From positions 62,001 through 126,000 of the forward strand of contig DCCG01000046.1 of the NCBI GenBank assembly GCA_002314145.1: a DNA stretch of 64,000 bases. The letters are read 5' to 3'. The notes under the pieces are model-generated. The model saw only the letters and a list, made by a program, of their open reading frames with translations. It was not told the DNA's origin and ran no database searches. This stretch comes from Thalassolituus sp. UBA1087. Lineage in GTDB: Bacteria; Pseudomonadota; Gammaproteobacteria; Pseudomonadales; Oceanobacteraceae. This document shows positions 26,201 through 34,691 of the stretch, piece by piece (positions within the stretch are counted from its first letter, which is position 1; each line of letters opens with the position of its first letter). A program made the position numbers and the translations under genes.

Positions 26201-28533
26201 AGTTCTTCTTCGGCTGGCTTGCGGTAGCGCAGTTCCAGCAGCGCCTGGCGCAGGCGCTCGCCACTGGCCGGTTTGGCGATGACCTGCTGAATACCAGTCT
26301 GGCGCGCATCCTCTACCACTGCGCTGGTACTCAGGCCGGTGAGCATCAGACGTGCGGGTTTGGGTTCGATATCGGCATCATTCTGAATACGTTCAGCAAG
26401 CTGCAGACCATTCATCACCGGCATATCATGGTCGATGATAATGGCATCAAAAGGCTGTCCGATATTGATCTGATTACGCAGCATCGCCAGTGCTTCTTTG
26501 CCGCTGTAAGTGGACTCCGGACGCATGCCCCAGCGCCGCACCTGTTTTTCAATCACACTGCGCAGTGATGCATTGTCATCCACGATCAGTATCTTCAGGC
26601 CAATCAGGCTGTCATCGCGGGTTGTCGAGCGTTCCGCGTAGGTCGCATTGATGGGCAGGCAAAGGGTCAGAGAGGCGCCCTGGCCGGTCATGCTTTCCAC
26701 CGCCAGATGGCCGCCGGTAATTTCGATCAGCTGGCGGGTAACCAGCAGGCTCCAGTGATCGTGATCGGTGGGCGTACCATCATTCTGTTGCTGCAGAATA
26801 CGGAATGCATGCTTCAGCTCTTCCGGTTTGACCAGAGTATTACTCAGCTGCAGCTGAATACGCACGCCGCTGGCCACGTTGTCGGCATAAGGGCTGGCAT
26901 GCAGAGCCAATTCGCCGTATTCGGTGTATGCTAGGGCGTGGCTGACCAGATTGTGCAGCATGGTTTGCAGGCGGTTGCTGTCACCGTGGAACTGTTCGGG
27001 CAGATCTTCAGCAATATCCAGAACCAGTTCGACCTGTTTACGCGTGGCTTCCTGTTGAAAGTGAGCCATCACCTGATTAAGCAACATGGAAAGGTTGAAC
27101 GGCCGCATTTCCAGTTCCAGCGTTTTATTACGCAGGCGTGCCATATCTGAAATCTCATTGGCGATATGCAGCAGATCGCGTCCGGCCAGCGTAATGGTTT
27201 CAGAGAACTCCCGCTGGGCGGCACTCAGCGGCGTGTCACTGAGCAGTTCATTCATACCGATAACGCCGTTAATCGGTGTCCGCAGCTCATGGCTGATCTG
27301 CGACAGCAGGGTAGGCGGCAGCGGAGGCTGGTGTGTTTTCTGCTGGCTCACCGCCGGGGTGCGCAGCCGTGCCATGACCGCAAGAACCATACTGCCGATC
27401 ACAATAAACGGCAGGGTCAGCGGCGCCCATTCGGTGAAGGTGTCCAGAGACAGGAAATTATAGGTACTGAGGACAGCCATCAGCACGCCGAAACCGGCGA
27501 TCAGCGCCCCGCTCAGTAACCAGCGCTGGGCTTTGGGGTAGGCTGAGGTGCCAAGAGCCAGGGCCAGCGCAATAAGAAACAGGTTGGCGGTGACCTGAGT
27601 AGCAACCACCAGCATGGTGGCAGAGGCAAAAAAAGCGATGGTGATGATCAGAACAGGTATATGAACCATGGCCAGCACCAGCAGCCAGCGGTTCAGCAGG
27701 CGGGCGTATTTATCCTGCCATTCCAGATTGCGCACCGTCAGAGTATGAAATACCGCTGACAAAGCCAGAGCGGCTTCTCCCATCAGGTTGGACTGGCCGG
27801 GGGAAATACTGGTGAGCAGGGGAAATACCCCCATCCAACCGGGCTGGAAAATGGCAATGGTGACACAGTAACCCGCTGCAGAAGCGGCGATCAGCAGGTG
27901 GCGACGGCGGAAAATATAGATGAACCAGGCCAGGGTCGCTAACACCCAGCCCATACTGATGCCCTGAACCGTGAACATCTTCTGTTCGTTGCTTAAAAAG
28001 CGATCCAGACTCAGCAAGTGAACGTTGGTGGTCAGAATACCATTGGAGTGGAGCCGCACCAGAAAACTGCGGGTGCTTTGTGCCGGAATGATGAGCTCCA
28101 CCGGATGAGCCTGAGAAAATCCACCGCGTAACGCTCGGGCGGGGTCACCACGGCGGATATGCCGGTAGGTATCAGTGGTGGATATATCGTAAAAATCAAC
28201 GTTATCCAGCTCATTGCCCGACAGGCTGAGGATAACCCGCCGTTCATTGCCATAAGGATTCGTCAGACTGAGCCGCAGCCAGTATGCGGAATCGGTAATG
28301 CCGAATTTCAGCGACTGGGAATGGCTTGGAGTGAATCTCAGCTGCTGCTCACGGGTGAGAATCGTGGTGATATCCAGTTCGCCGGTGGGATCTTCCAGTA
28401 CCGAAATATAGGGGGTGATGGGGTAGTCAAACGAGGTGTTGGGCAACAGCACCGGGTTGTTGGCAAACACCTTCAGACTCAGCAACATCAGGCATCCGAA
28501 TACCATCAGGTATGCCTTCGCTCCTCGTCTCAT
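26197..28533 (-). CDS. retS: RetS-like hybrid sensor with degenerate kinase domain
   Basis: The 778-residue protein has a signal peptide and a periplasmic 7TMR-DISMED2 sensor (about 30-170: ITDSAYWLRLSLTNP). About seven membrane helices follow (180-395), then HisKA with an intact box SHELRTPINGVIG (His near 415). The ATPase-like region (465-640) lacks key motifs: the N-box reads NLVSHALAYTE, and neither the DxGxG nor the GLGL loop is visible. One receiver has Asp in IIDHDMPVMNG (near 703). Architecture and position directly after purD match Pseudomonas RetS, which binds GacS and blocks its phosphorylation; RetS has two receivers, this has one. Function as a GacS partner is inferred. Confidence 0.75.
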   Translation of the reverse strand: MRRGAKAYLMVFGCLMLLSLKVFANNPVLLPNTSFDYPITPYISVLEDPTGELDITTILTREQQLRFTPSHSQSLKFGITDSAYWLRLSLTNPYGNERRVILSLSGNELDNVDFYDISTTDTYRHIRRGDPARALRGGFSQAHPVELIIPAQSTRSFLVRLHSNGILTTNVHLLSLDRFLSNEQKMFTVQGISMGWVLATLAWFIYIFRRRHLLIAASAAGYCVTIAIFQPGWMGVFPLLTSISPGQSNLMGEAALALSAVFHTLTVRNLEWQDKYARLLNRWLLVLAMVHIPVLIITIAFFASATMLVVATQVTANLFLIALALALGTSAYPKAQRWLLSGALIAGFGVLMAVLSTYNFLSLDTFTEWAPLTLPFIVIGSMVLAVMARLRTPAVSQQKTHQPPLPPTLLSQISHELRTPINGVIGMNELLSDTPLSAAQREFSETITLAGRDLLHIANEISDMARLRNKTLELEMRPFNLSMLLNQVMAHFQQEATRKQVELVLDIAEDLPEQFHGDSNRLQTMLHNLVSHALAYTEYGELALHASPYADNVASGVRIQLQLSNTLVKPEELKHAFRILQQQNDGTPTDHDHWSLLVTRQLIEITGGHLAVESMTGQGASLTLCLPINATYAERSTTRDDSLIGLKILIVDDNASLRSVIEKQVRRWGMRPESTYSGKEALAMLRNQINIGQPFDAIIIDHDMPVMNGLQLAERIQNDADIEPKPARLMLTGLSTSAVVEDARQTGIQQVIAKPASGERLRQALLELRYRKPAEEEL

Positions 28534-28574
28534 TGGCTGTTCCCCATCACATGATTAAACGGCGTTAACGCCTG

Positions 28575-29864
28575 TCAGTTGTCTTGCTCGCGCTGAATAG
28601 CACGATACCCTATGTCAGAGCGGCAGAACATGCCTTTCCAGCTGACCTGCTTCACAAGTTCATAAGCCTGAGCCTGAGCCTCACTGACATTCCTGCCAAG
28701 GGCTGTGGCACACAGGACCCGTCCCCCGGCTGTCACAACCTGACCGGCGTCATTCAGCCGGGTTCCGGCGTGAAATACTTTCCGGTCTGTGCCGTCATTC
28801 CGGGGCAGAGAAATGACATCCCCTTTATCGTAAGCCTCCGGGTAACCACCGGCGGCCAGTACCACACCCAGGGAGGCGCGCGGATCCCACTGCGTGGTTT
28901 CTGTGTCCAGTTTTCCTTCCAGCGCCGCCAGACAATGCGCCACCAGATCAGATTGCATACGCAGCATAATTGGCTGGGTTTCCGGATCGCCAAAGCGGCA
29001 GTTGTATTCGATCACTTTCGGTGCACCGCTTTCGTCGATCATCAGACCGGCATACAGGAAACCTGTGTAATCGTTGCCTTCTGCCGCCATGCCTTCCACC
29101 GTAGGGACAATCACTTCGCGCATAATGCGGTCGTGGATTTCCTGAGTGACCACAGGGGCAGGGGAGTAGGCACCCATGCCCCCGGTGTTCGGGCCGGTGT
29201 CCTTATCGCCAACGCGTTTGTGATCCTGGCTGGTGGCCATAGGCAGAATGTTTTTGCCATCCACCATGACGATGAAAGAGGCTTCTTCGCCGGTGAGAAA
29301 TTCTTCAATCACCACACGGCAGCCGGCTTCACCAAACGCATTGCCGGACAACATATCTTTAATGGCCTCTTCAGCCTGCTCCAGAGTCTCGGCGACGATG
29401 ACACCCTTACCGGCGGCCAGACCATCGGCTTTGACCACAATCGGTGCGCCTTTCTCTTTCAGATAAGCCAGCGCAGGTTCGACTTCGGTGAAGTTCTGAT
29501 ATTCAGCCGTCGGGATTTTCTGACGGGCAAGAAAATCTTTGGTAAAAGCCTTGGAGCCTTCCAGCTGCGCAGCGCCTTTACTTGGCCCGAAAATTTTCAG
29601 GCCAGCACTTTCAAACTGATTCACTACACCATCAACCAGCGGTGCTTCCGGGCCAACAATGGTCAGGCCGATGCTGTTGTCTTCGGCGAACGCCTGCAGA
29701 GCGTCGAAATCCATGACATCAATATCGACGTTTTCGATGCCGTCTTCGATGGCGGTACCGGCGTTGCCCGGCGCCACGAAGACTTTTTCAACCAGCGGAG
29801 ATTGGAGAGCTTTCCAGGCCAGGGCATGCTCACGACCACCAGAACCAATTACCAATATCTTCAT
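28575..29864 (-). CDS. purD: Phosphoribosylamine-glycine ligase (GAR synthetase)
   Basis: The 429-residue ATP-grasp enzyme catalyses the second step of purine synthesis. The N-terminal motif MKILVIGSGGREHALAWKAL, the ATP-grasp region VKADGLAAGKGVIVA and EYNCRFGDPETQPIM are all present, and length is normal. AGGAAA precedes the ATG. It is separated from purH by an unusually long, repeat-bearing spacer of about 400 bases, whereas many relatives have purH and purD close together. A RetS-like gene follows 41 bases later, as in Pseudomonas. Confidence 0.98.
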   Translation of the reverse strand: MKILVIGSGGREHALAWKALQSPLVEKVFVAPGNAGTAIEDGIENVDIDVMDFDALQAFAEDNSIGLTIVGPEAPLVDGVVNQFESAGLKIFGPSKGAAQLEGSKAFTKDFLARQKIPTAEYQNFTEVEPALAYLKEKGAPIVVKADGLAAGKGVIVAETLEQAEEAIKDMLSGNAFGEAGCRVVIEEFLTGEEASFIVMVDGKNILPMATSQDHKRVGDKDTGPNTGGMGAYSPAPVVTQEIHDRIMREVIVPTVEGMAAEGNDYTGFLYAGLMIDESGAPKVIEYNCRFGDPETQPIMLRMQSDLVAHCLAALEGKLDTETTQWDPRASLGVVLAAGGYPEAYDKGDVISLPRNDGTDRKVFHAGTRLNDAGQVVTAGGRVLCATALGRNVSEAQAQAYELVKQVSWKGMFCRSDIGYRAIQREQDN

Positions 29865-29913
29865 AGTTAGCGTTTCCTGTTGCCGGGTCTTAAATCCGCC
29901 AGCACGGCGTTAT

Positions 29914-29989
29914 AAATTTCGTCAAAATGCTCACTTAGCGCACTAAGCTCCGCTTTTTCCTCAATTTATGCCTTGTTCTGACGAATTTA
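29914..29989. repeat. Imperfect palindromic element, copy A, in the purD-purH spacer
   Basis: Outer arms AATTTCGTCA (29915-29924) and TGACGAATTT (29979-29988) are inverted. The centre is CTTAGCGCACTAAG (29934-29947), and the inner flanks contain TGCTCA and CTCCGCT. The right half resembles the reverse complement of copy B's left half (CTCCGCT, then a T-rich run, then AATTTATGCCT versus AATTTTTGCCT). It is probably a member of a dispersed palindromic repeat family. Confidence 0.6.
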
Positions 29990-30076
29990 ATCTCCCGGTT
30001 CTGGCCAGGCCGTTAATAATCGCCTGACTGCATTAAATTTATTTTTACTTAAACGCCTGGTGGCGTCTTTTGCGTA

Positions 30077-30149
30077 AGAAAGCGTTATGCTTTCAGCGCC
30101 CCGGAGCGGCCTTCGCGGCAGAAAGCGTCATGCCTTCAGCGCCCCGGAG
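30077..30149. repeat. Two direct repeats of 30 bases, period 43
   Basis: Copies at 30077-30106 and 30120-30149 agree at 28 of 30 positions; both end in TCAGCGCCCCGGAG. In the first copy GAAAGC and GCTTTC form a 6-base stem around GTTAT; the second copy keeps it with one mismatch. They lie between palindromes A and B. Confidence 0.8.
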
Positions 30150-30162
30150 TGTCGTGAGCGAA

Positions 30163-30249
30163 GGTCTGGCCAGGCAAAAATTCCTGAGGGAGCGGAGTGT
30201 ACGGGTTTGTACATGAGCATCCCGAAGGAGTTTTTAACACCGCCAGACC
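30163..30249. repeat. Imperfect palindromic element, copy B, 24 bases from purH
   Basis: The 87-base element has arms GGTCTGGC (30163-30170) and GCCAGACC (30242-30249). Further inside are AAAAATTCCT and AGGAGTTTTT, and the centre is GTAC-GGGTTT-GTAC. The two halves align over nearly their whole length with scattered mismatches, so the RNA would form a long hairpin. It lies just downstream of the purH stop and may act as a 3' hairpin, a REP-like repeat, or a non-autonomous mobile element. Confidence 0.7.
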
Positions 30250-30272
30250 GAGCGCAACAGCTCCGACCGTTA

Positions 30273-31904
30273 TCAGTGGCGGAAGTGGCGCATGCTGGTG
30301 AATACCATTGCTATTCCGGCTTCATCAGCGGCGGCAATCACTTCCTCATCACGGATCGAACCACCCGGCTGAATAATGGCTTTAATGCCATTGGCCGCGG
30401 CGTTGTCGATACCGTCACGGAACGGGAAGAAGGCATCGGATGCCATTACCGCACCTTCAACAGCAAGGCCAGCGTGTTCCGCTTTAATCGCTGCGATACG
30501 TGCAGAGTTTACGCGGCTCATCTGACCGGCGCCGACGCCGACGGTCTGGCGGTTTTTGGCATACACAATGGCATTGGATTTCACGAATTTGGCGACTTTC
30601 CAGGCGAAGATCAGGTCGTGCAGTTCTTTTTCGCTCGGTGCGCGTTTGGTCACCACTTTCAGATCGTCAGTGCTGATCATGCCGTTGTCACGGTCCTGCA
30701 CCAGCAGACCGCCATTAACACGCTTGTAGTCGAAACCGGCAGCACGTTCGGCTGGCCATTGGCCACATTCCAGCAGGCGTACATTCTTCTTGGCTTCGAC
30801 CACGGCCGCGGCTTCGCGGGTCACGGTCGGTGCGATAATGACTTCGACAAACTGGCGGTCAACAATGGCCTTGGCTGTGTCGGCATCCAGCTCGCGGTTA
30901 AAGGCGATAATACCGCCGAAAGCGGATTCGGTATCGGTTTCAAAGGCCAGGTCATAAGCTTTGCGGATGCCGCCGTCGTCTTCCGGCACAACCGCAACAC
31001 CACATGGGTTCGCGTGCTTGACGATCACACAGGCGGGTTTGGTGAAGGATTTAACGCATTCCAGTGCGGCATCGGTATCCGCGACGTTGTTGTAGGAAAG
31101 CTCTTTCCCCTGCAATTGTTTCGCGGTGGCGATGGACGCCTCAGCCGGATGGGCTTCCACATAGAAAGCCGCTTTCTGGTGCGGGTTCTCGCCGTAACGC
31201 ATGTCCTGCGTTTTGATAAACTGGCTGTTAAACGTCTGCGGAAAGGTCAGGCGCTCATCCGTGCTCAGAGTGTCAGCGGACTGATCAATGGTACCCAGAT
31301 AGTTAGCGATCATACCGTCGTATGCGGCGGTGTGTTCAAAGGCTTTCAGCGCCAGATTAAAACGGGTTTTATACTGCAGACCTTTGTGATTTTTGAGGTC
31401 TTCCAGTACCAGGCTGTAGTCGTCGGTGTTGACCACGATGCCAACATAAGCGTGGTTTTTGGCTGCGGAACGCACCATGGTTGGTCCGCCGATGTCGATG
31501 TTTTCAATGGCCAGTGGCAGGTGACAATCCGGTTTGGCAACGGTTGCTGCGAATGGGTAGAGGTTCACCACGACCAGATCAATCGGGTTGATACCGTGCT
31601 CGGTCATTACCTCATCATCCTGACCGCGACGACCCAGTACACCGCCGTGAATTTTCGGGTGCAGGGTTTTGACGCGGCCGTCCATCATTTCCGGGAAGCC
31701 GGTGTAATCAGAAACTTCTACCGCCGGGATCTGGTTTTCAAGCAAAAGTTTGTAGGTACCACCGGTGGACAGAATTTCAACGCCGGCTGCGTGCAGCGCG
31801 CTGGCAAATTCGACGATGCCGTTTTTGTCGGAGACGCTGATCAGAGCGCGGCGTACCGGAGTAATATCCGCGGGAGTTTCGTTAGCTGGAATAAAATTGC
31901 TCAT
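30273..31904 (-). CDS. purH: Bifunctional AICAR transformylase / IMP cyclohydrolase
   Basis: About 543 residues from the ATG at 31904 (MSNFIPANETPADITPVRRALISVSDK); an ATG at 31946 would add 14 residues without support. It catalyses the last two steps to IMP. The N-terminal MGS-like cyclohydrolase has LISVSDKNGIVEFA, STGGTYKLL and VKTLHPKIHGG. The C-terminal transformylase has the catalytic Lys-His pair in CVIVKHANPCGVA, plus SAFGGIIAFN and FFPFRDGID. It is downstream of fis in the same direction. Confidence 0.98.
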   Translation of the reverse strand: MSNFIPANETPADITPVRRALISVSDKNGIVEFASALHAAGVEILSTGGTYKLLLENQIPAVEVSDYTGFPEMMDGRVKTLHPKIHGGVLGRRGQDDEVMTEHGINPIDLVVVNLYPFAATVAKPDCHLPLAIENIDIGGPTMVRSAAKNHAYVGIVVNTDDYSLVLEDLKNHKGLQYKTRFNLALKAFEHTAAYDGMIANYLGTIDQSADTLSTDERLTFPQTFNSQFIKTQDMRYGENPHQKAAFYVEAHPAEASIATAKQLQGKELSYNNVADTDAALECVKSFTKPACVIVKHANPCGVAVVPEDDGGIRKAYDLAFETDTESAFGGIIAFNRELDADTAKAIVDRQFVEVIIAPTVTREAAAVVEAKKNVRLLECGQWPAERAAGFDYKRVNGGLLVQDRDNGMISTDDLKVVTKRAPSEKELHDLIFAWKVAKFVKSNAIVYAKNRQTVGVGAGQMSRVNSARIAAIKAEHAGLAVEGAVMASDAFFPFRDGIDNAAANGIKAIIQPGGSIRDEEVIAAADEAGIAMVFTSMRHFRH

Positions 31905-31972
31905 AGGGTCCGATTTTCCGGGTGCATTGAAAAGAAAAAGCGGCACACGGCCGCTGTTTACTCTGTCGTTAC

Positions 31973-32305
31973 TTACAGCATTCCATACTGTTTGAGTTTT
32001 TTACGCAGGGTGCCGCGGTTGAGACCCAGCACCACGGATGCTTTGGTCTGGTTGTCGCGGGTGTACTTCATAACGGTTTCCAGAAGCGGGGCTTCAACTT
32101 CGGAAAGTACCATGTCGTAGAGATCAACGACCGGTTGCCCGTCCAGGTGGTCAAAGTAGTTCTGGAGAGCCTTTTCTACGCTGTCGCGCAGAGTCTGGGT
32201 CGGCTCGGATGGGGCGCGCAGATGATGCTGGGTGTCTGCTGAATCGGTCACTGTGTCAACCTTCCTTCTTTCTGTTGCTTCGCTGTTCAAAATATCGGTG
32301 TTCAT
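31973..32305 (-). CDS. fis: DNA-binding protein Fis
   Basis: The 110-residue nucleoid protein has the complete C-terminal DNA-binding region LLETVMKYTRDNQTKASVVLGLNRGTLRKKLKQYGML. The N-terminus (about 30 residues) is longer and more variable than in E. coli Fis (98 residues). Fis bends DNA and regulates rRNA, recombination and virulence genes. It follows dusB by 51 bases, the dusB-fis operon conserved in gammaproteobacteria. Confidence 0.97.
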   Translation of the reverse strand: MNTDILNSEATERRKVDTVTDSADTQHHLRAPSEPTQTLRDSVEKALQNYFDHLDGQPVVDLYDMVLSEVEAPLLETVMKYTRDNQTKASVVLGLNRGTLRKKLKQYGML

Positions 32306-32356
32306 GATGAAAACTCCCTCTTGTCTGTCTGTTCCTGTGGTTGTGGCAGACTGCTG

Positions 32357-33328
32357 TTACTGCAGGCAGGTACCAAACCATTGCTGCACAGCCAGGGTCT
32401 GTTCGGCTGCACTTTGCAGACCGTTAAAACGGCTGCGGAATTCATTGCTGTTGTGCTGGCGCTGCAGATACCAGCTGACATGCTTACGGGCGATACGTAC
32501 ACCCAGATATTCGCCATAGAAATCATGCAGATCCCGCAGGTGGCTGAGCAGAATCTGTTCTGTTTCTTCAACCGGTGGCGCAGGCAATTCCTCGCCGGTA
32601 CGCAGAAAGTGCGCCACTTCGCGGAAGATCCATGGCTGACCCTGAGCCGCGCGGCCAATCAACACTCCATCGGCGCCGGTGTAACGGATTACATCGGCGG
32701 CTTTACGGGCACTGGTAATGTCGCCGTTGGCAAACACCGGAATACTGACACTGTCTTTGATGGTACGGATAGTGTCGTACTCTACGGTGTTTTTATAACC
32801 ACAGGCCCGGGTTCTCCCGTGTACTGCCAGCGATACAATGCCGGCTTCTTCTGCAATCCGGGCGATCGCCGGCCCGTTTCTGTGCGCCGGGTCCCAGCCA
32901 GTGCGGATCTTCAGGGATACCGGCACATCGACGGCTCCGACCACCGCCTGTAATATATCTTTCACCAGACCTTCATCTTTCATTAACGCAGAACCGGCAG
33001 CTTTGTTGCAGACTTTCTTGGCCGGACAACCCATGTTGATGTCGATAATCTGGGCGCCATTAGCGACATTAAATGCCGCGCCTTCGGCCAGGATCTGAGG
33101 ATCGCCGCCGACAATCTGCACCGCGATCGGCTCCGGCTCACCATCATGGTTGAGGCGCAGCTGCGATTTGCGCGTATGCCGCAGGTCGGCGTTGGCGGAT
33201 ACCATTTCTCCGACCACCAGTCCGGCGCCCAGACGGCGACACAGTTGCCGGAACGGACGGTCGGTGACCCCTGCCATCGGTGCCAGTACTACGGGATTGG
33301 GTAGTGTGTAAGGACCGATTGATAGCAT
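32357..33328 (-). CDS. dusB: tRNA-dihydrouridine synthase DusB
   Basis: The 323-residue FMN enzyme reduces a uridine in the tRNA D-loop. Motifs visible are LAPMAGVTDRPFRQLCRRLGAG, DINMGCPAKKVCNKAAGSALM with the catalytic Cys, and VHGRTRACGYKN. Length is typical. It precedes fis and is probably in the same transcript. A 133-base gap with a strong hairpin separates it from the upstream DUF3426 gene. Confidence 0.97.
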   Translation of the reverse strand: MLSIGPYTLPNPVVLAPMAGVTDRPFRQLCRRLGAGLVVGEMVSANADLRHTRKSQLRLNHDGEPEPIAVQIVGGDPQILAEGAAFNVANGAQIIDINMGCPAKKVCNKAAGSALMKDEGLVKDILQAVVGAVDVPVSLKIRTGWDPAHRNGPAIARIAEEAGIVSLAVHGRTRACGYKNTVEYDTIRTIKDSVSIPVFANGDITSARKAADVIRYTGADGVLIGRAAQGQPWIFREVAHFLRTGEELPAPPVEETEQILLSHLRDLHDFYGEYLGVRIARKHVSWYLQRQHNSNEFRSRFNGLQSAAEQTLAVQQWFGTCLQ

Positions 33329-33375
33329 GCGTTACTGGTTAAAAAATGTGCTGAAAAAAGTGGCGGTATGATACT

Positions 33376-33406
33376 CATAACCCCCGCCTGAATAAAGGGG
33401 GTTATG
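33376..33406. repeat. Strong inverted repeat upstream of dusB-fis
   Basis: CATAACCCCC (33376-33385) pairs perfectly with GGGGGTTATG (33397-33406) over an 11-base loop. It lies in the 133-base gap between the DUF3426 gene and dusB. No T-run follows on either strand, so it may be a processing or regulatory hairpin rather than a terminator. Confidence 0.6.
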
Positions 33407-33461
33407 CTGTGTTTTACGTGAATTCTGTGGCTTGATTTGCCGCTTGTTTTCTGCTGACAGC

Positions 33462-34682
33462 CTATTGGTTAGCCTGCAGGCTGATGGAGTAGCTGACCGC
33501 CTCTGGGCCCGGATCAACCAGCTCCAGTGCAATATGGACCGGTGTCATAACCGGCATATCGCTCTGGCCGGCTAATTCCCCGGACAGATACTGGGCGGGG
33601 GTAAAGCGGCGGCTGGCGACCATATTGTCGTTCAGGTCACGGAACATCAGGGTGATATCGGGGAAGGGTTGCTCATAACTGGCTTTGTTCAGCAGCAGGG
33701 TGTCGACCACCAGGGCTTTCTGCAGCGTAGGGTGCGAACGGACGACCAGATTCTGCGTGGTCATGTCATGAATGTTCTGTATTTTGGGCAGCTGGCAGCC
33801 GGCCATTTCACAGGCACTGGCGTACCATGGCCGCCATTGTGGCGTCCGCGACCATTCATCGAATTTAAAATAGAAGGTTTGCCCGGCGGCGACCAGCAGC
33901 ATCAAAACCACACCACTGAGCCAGCCCCATGGCACACGGCGTTTCTGACGTTCGCCCAGATCCAGTGGTTCATCCTGCAGGCTGGCTACGCGGCTGGTTG
34001 GCGGCAGATCAATTTTCAGTTCTTCGGACGGCATATCGACATCGCCGTTCAGTGAATAGGCCTGATCGTCCTGATCGTCGTCCAGAAATCCCTGAAAATC
34101 ATCGTCTTCCGGTGGCGGCAGGTCATAGTTGAATTCGTCATTACCTTCCAGCCGGATACTGGCGGTATCCACACTGCCGGCGTCATTGTCTTCCAGCAGC
34201 GCCGCCGCCCAGGATTCATCATCAGCCGGGGCTTTGCCGTCGTCGTCGCTGTCTGCGTCGAGAAAGTCCAGGGAATCACTGCTGGCATTACGGATGCTGA
34301 AGATCGACTCGTCGATTTCCAGATCTTCTCTGGGTTTCGGGCGCGAACTTTTTTCCGGCGCCCGCAGATTGAAATCGGTAAAGGGATCGTCGGCCAGCTT
34401 TTCCGGAATCGGATCGTCTTCCATATCATCATGGATGAGACCGAAATCATCGTCATCATCGTCCGGCACTGTGCGTGGGGCAGGGGCGGGCTTTGGCCTG
34501 GCCGCAGGCTTGTTCGCGGCAACCGGCTGAGCGGCGGCCTGGGCATCAATAAAATGTTCGGCTGCCCTGAATACTTGCAGGCAGGAGCCGCAGCGCACCA
34601 TGCCTTTGGCGACACTGAGATGCTCGTCGCGTACGCGAAAGCTGGTCTGGCAGTGTGGGCAGCGGGTCACGTGAACAGCCAT
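33462..34682 (-). CDS. Zinc-ribbon / DUF3426 membrane protein
   Basis: The 406-residue protein has an N-terminal MJ0042-type zinc ribbon (CPHCQTSFRVRDEHLSVAKGMVRCGSCLQVF). A long acidic and Ala/Pro-rich linker (about 50-240; PDDDDDDFGLIHDDMEDDPIPE) follows, then one membrane helix (WGWLSGVVLMLLVAAGQTFYF). The C-terminal DUF3426 domain is presumed periplasmic. Function is unknown. The gene is conserved between prmA and dusB in Pseudomonas and relatives, and lies 9 bases after prmA. Confidence 0.88.
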   Translation of the reverse strand: MAVHVTRCPHCQTSFRVRDEHLSVAKGMVRCGSCLQVFRAAEHFIDAQAAAQPVAANKPAARPKPAPAPRTVPDDDDDDFGLIHDDMEDDPIPEKLADDPFTDFNLRAPEKSSRPKPREDLEIDESIFSIRNASSDSLDFLDADSDDDGKAPADDESWAAALLEDNDAGSVDTASIRLEGNDEFNYDLPPPEDDDFQGFLDDDQDDQAYSLNGDVDMPSEELKIDLPPTSRVASLQDEPLDLGERQKRRVPWGWLSGVVLMLLVAAGQTFYFKFDEWSRTPQWRPWYASACEMAGCQLPKIQNIHDMTTQNLVVRSHPTLQKALVVDTLLLNKASYEQPFPDITLMFRDLNDNMVASRRFTPAQYLSGELAGQSDMPVMTPVHIALELVDPGPEAVSYSISLQANQ

Positions 34683-34691
34683 GTTATTCCC

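Noticed and set aside
28561..28572. 12-base palindrome GGCGTTAACGCC between purD and the RetS-like gene
   Set aside because: The stem is only 4 bases around TTAA with no T-run; too short to call a terminator or operator alone.
28584..29870. A 428-codon open frame opposite the whole of purD
   Set aside because: PurD is unmistakable on the minus strand; the antisense translation has no family features.
30087..32120. A 677-codon open frame on the plus strand opposite purH and fis
   Set aside because: It mirrors two certain genes (all PurH and Fis motifs are on the minus strand), has no recognisable domain and no ribosome binding site. It is a codon-bias shadow.
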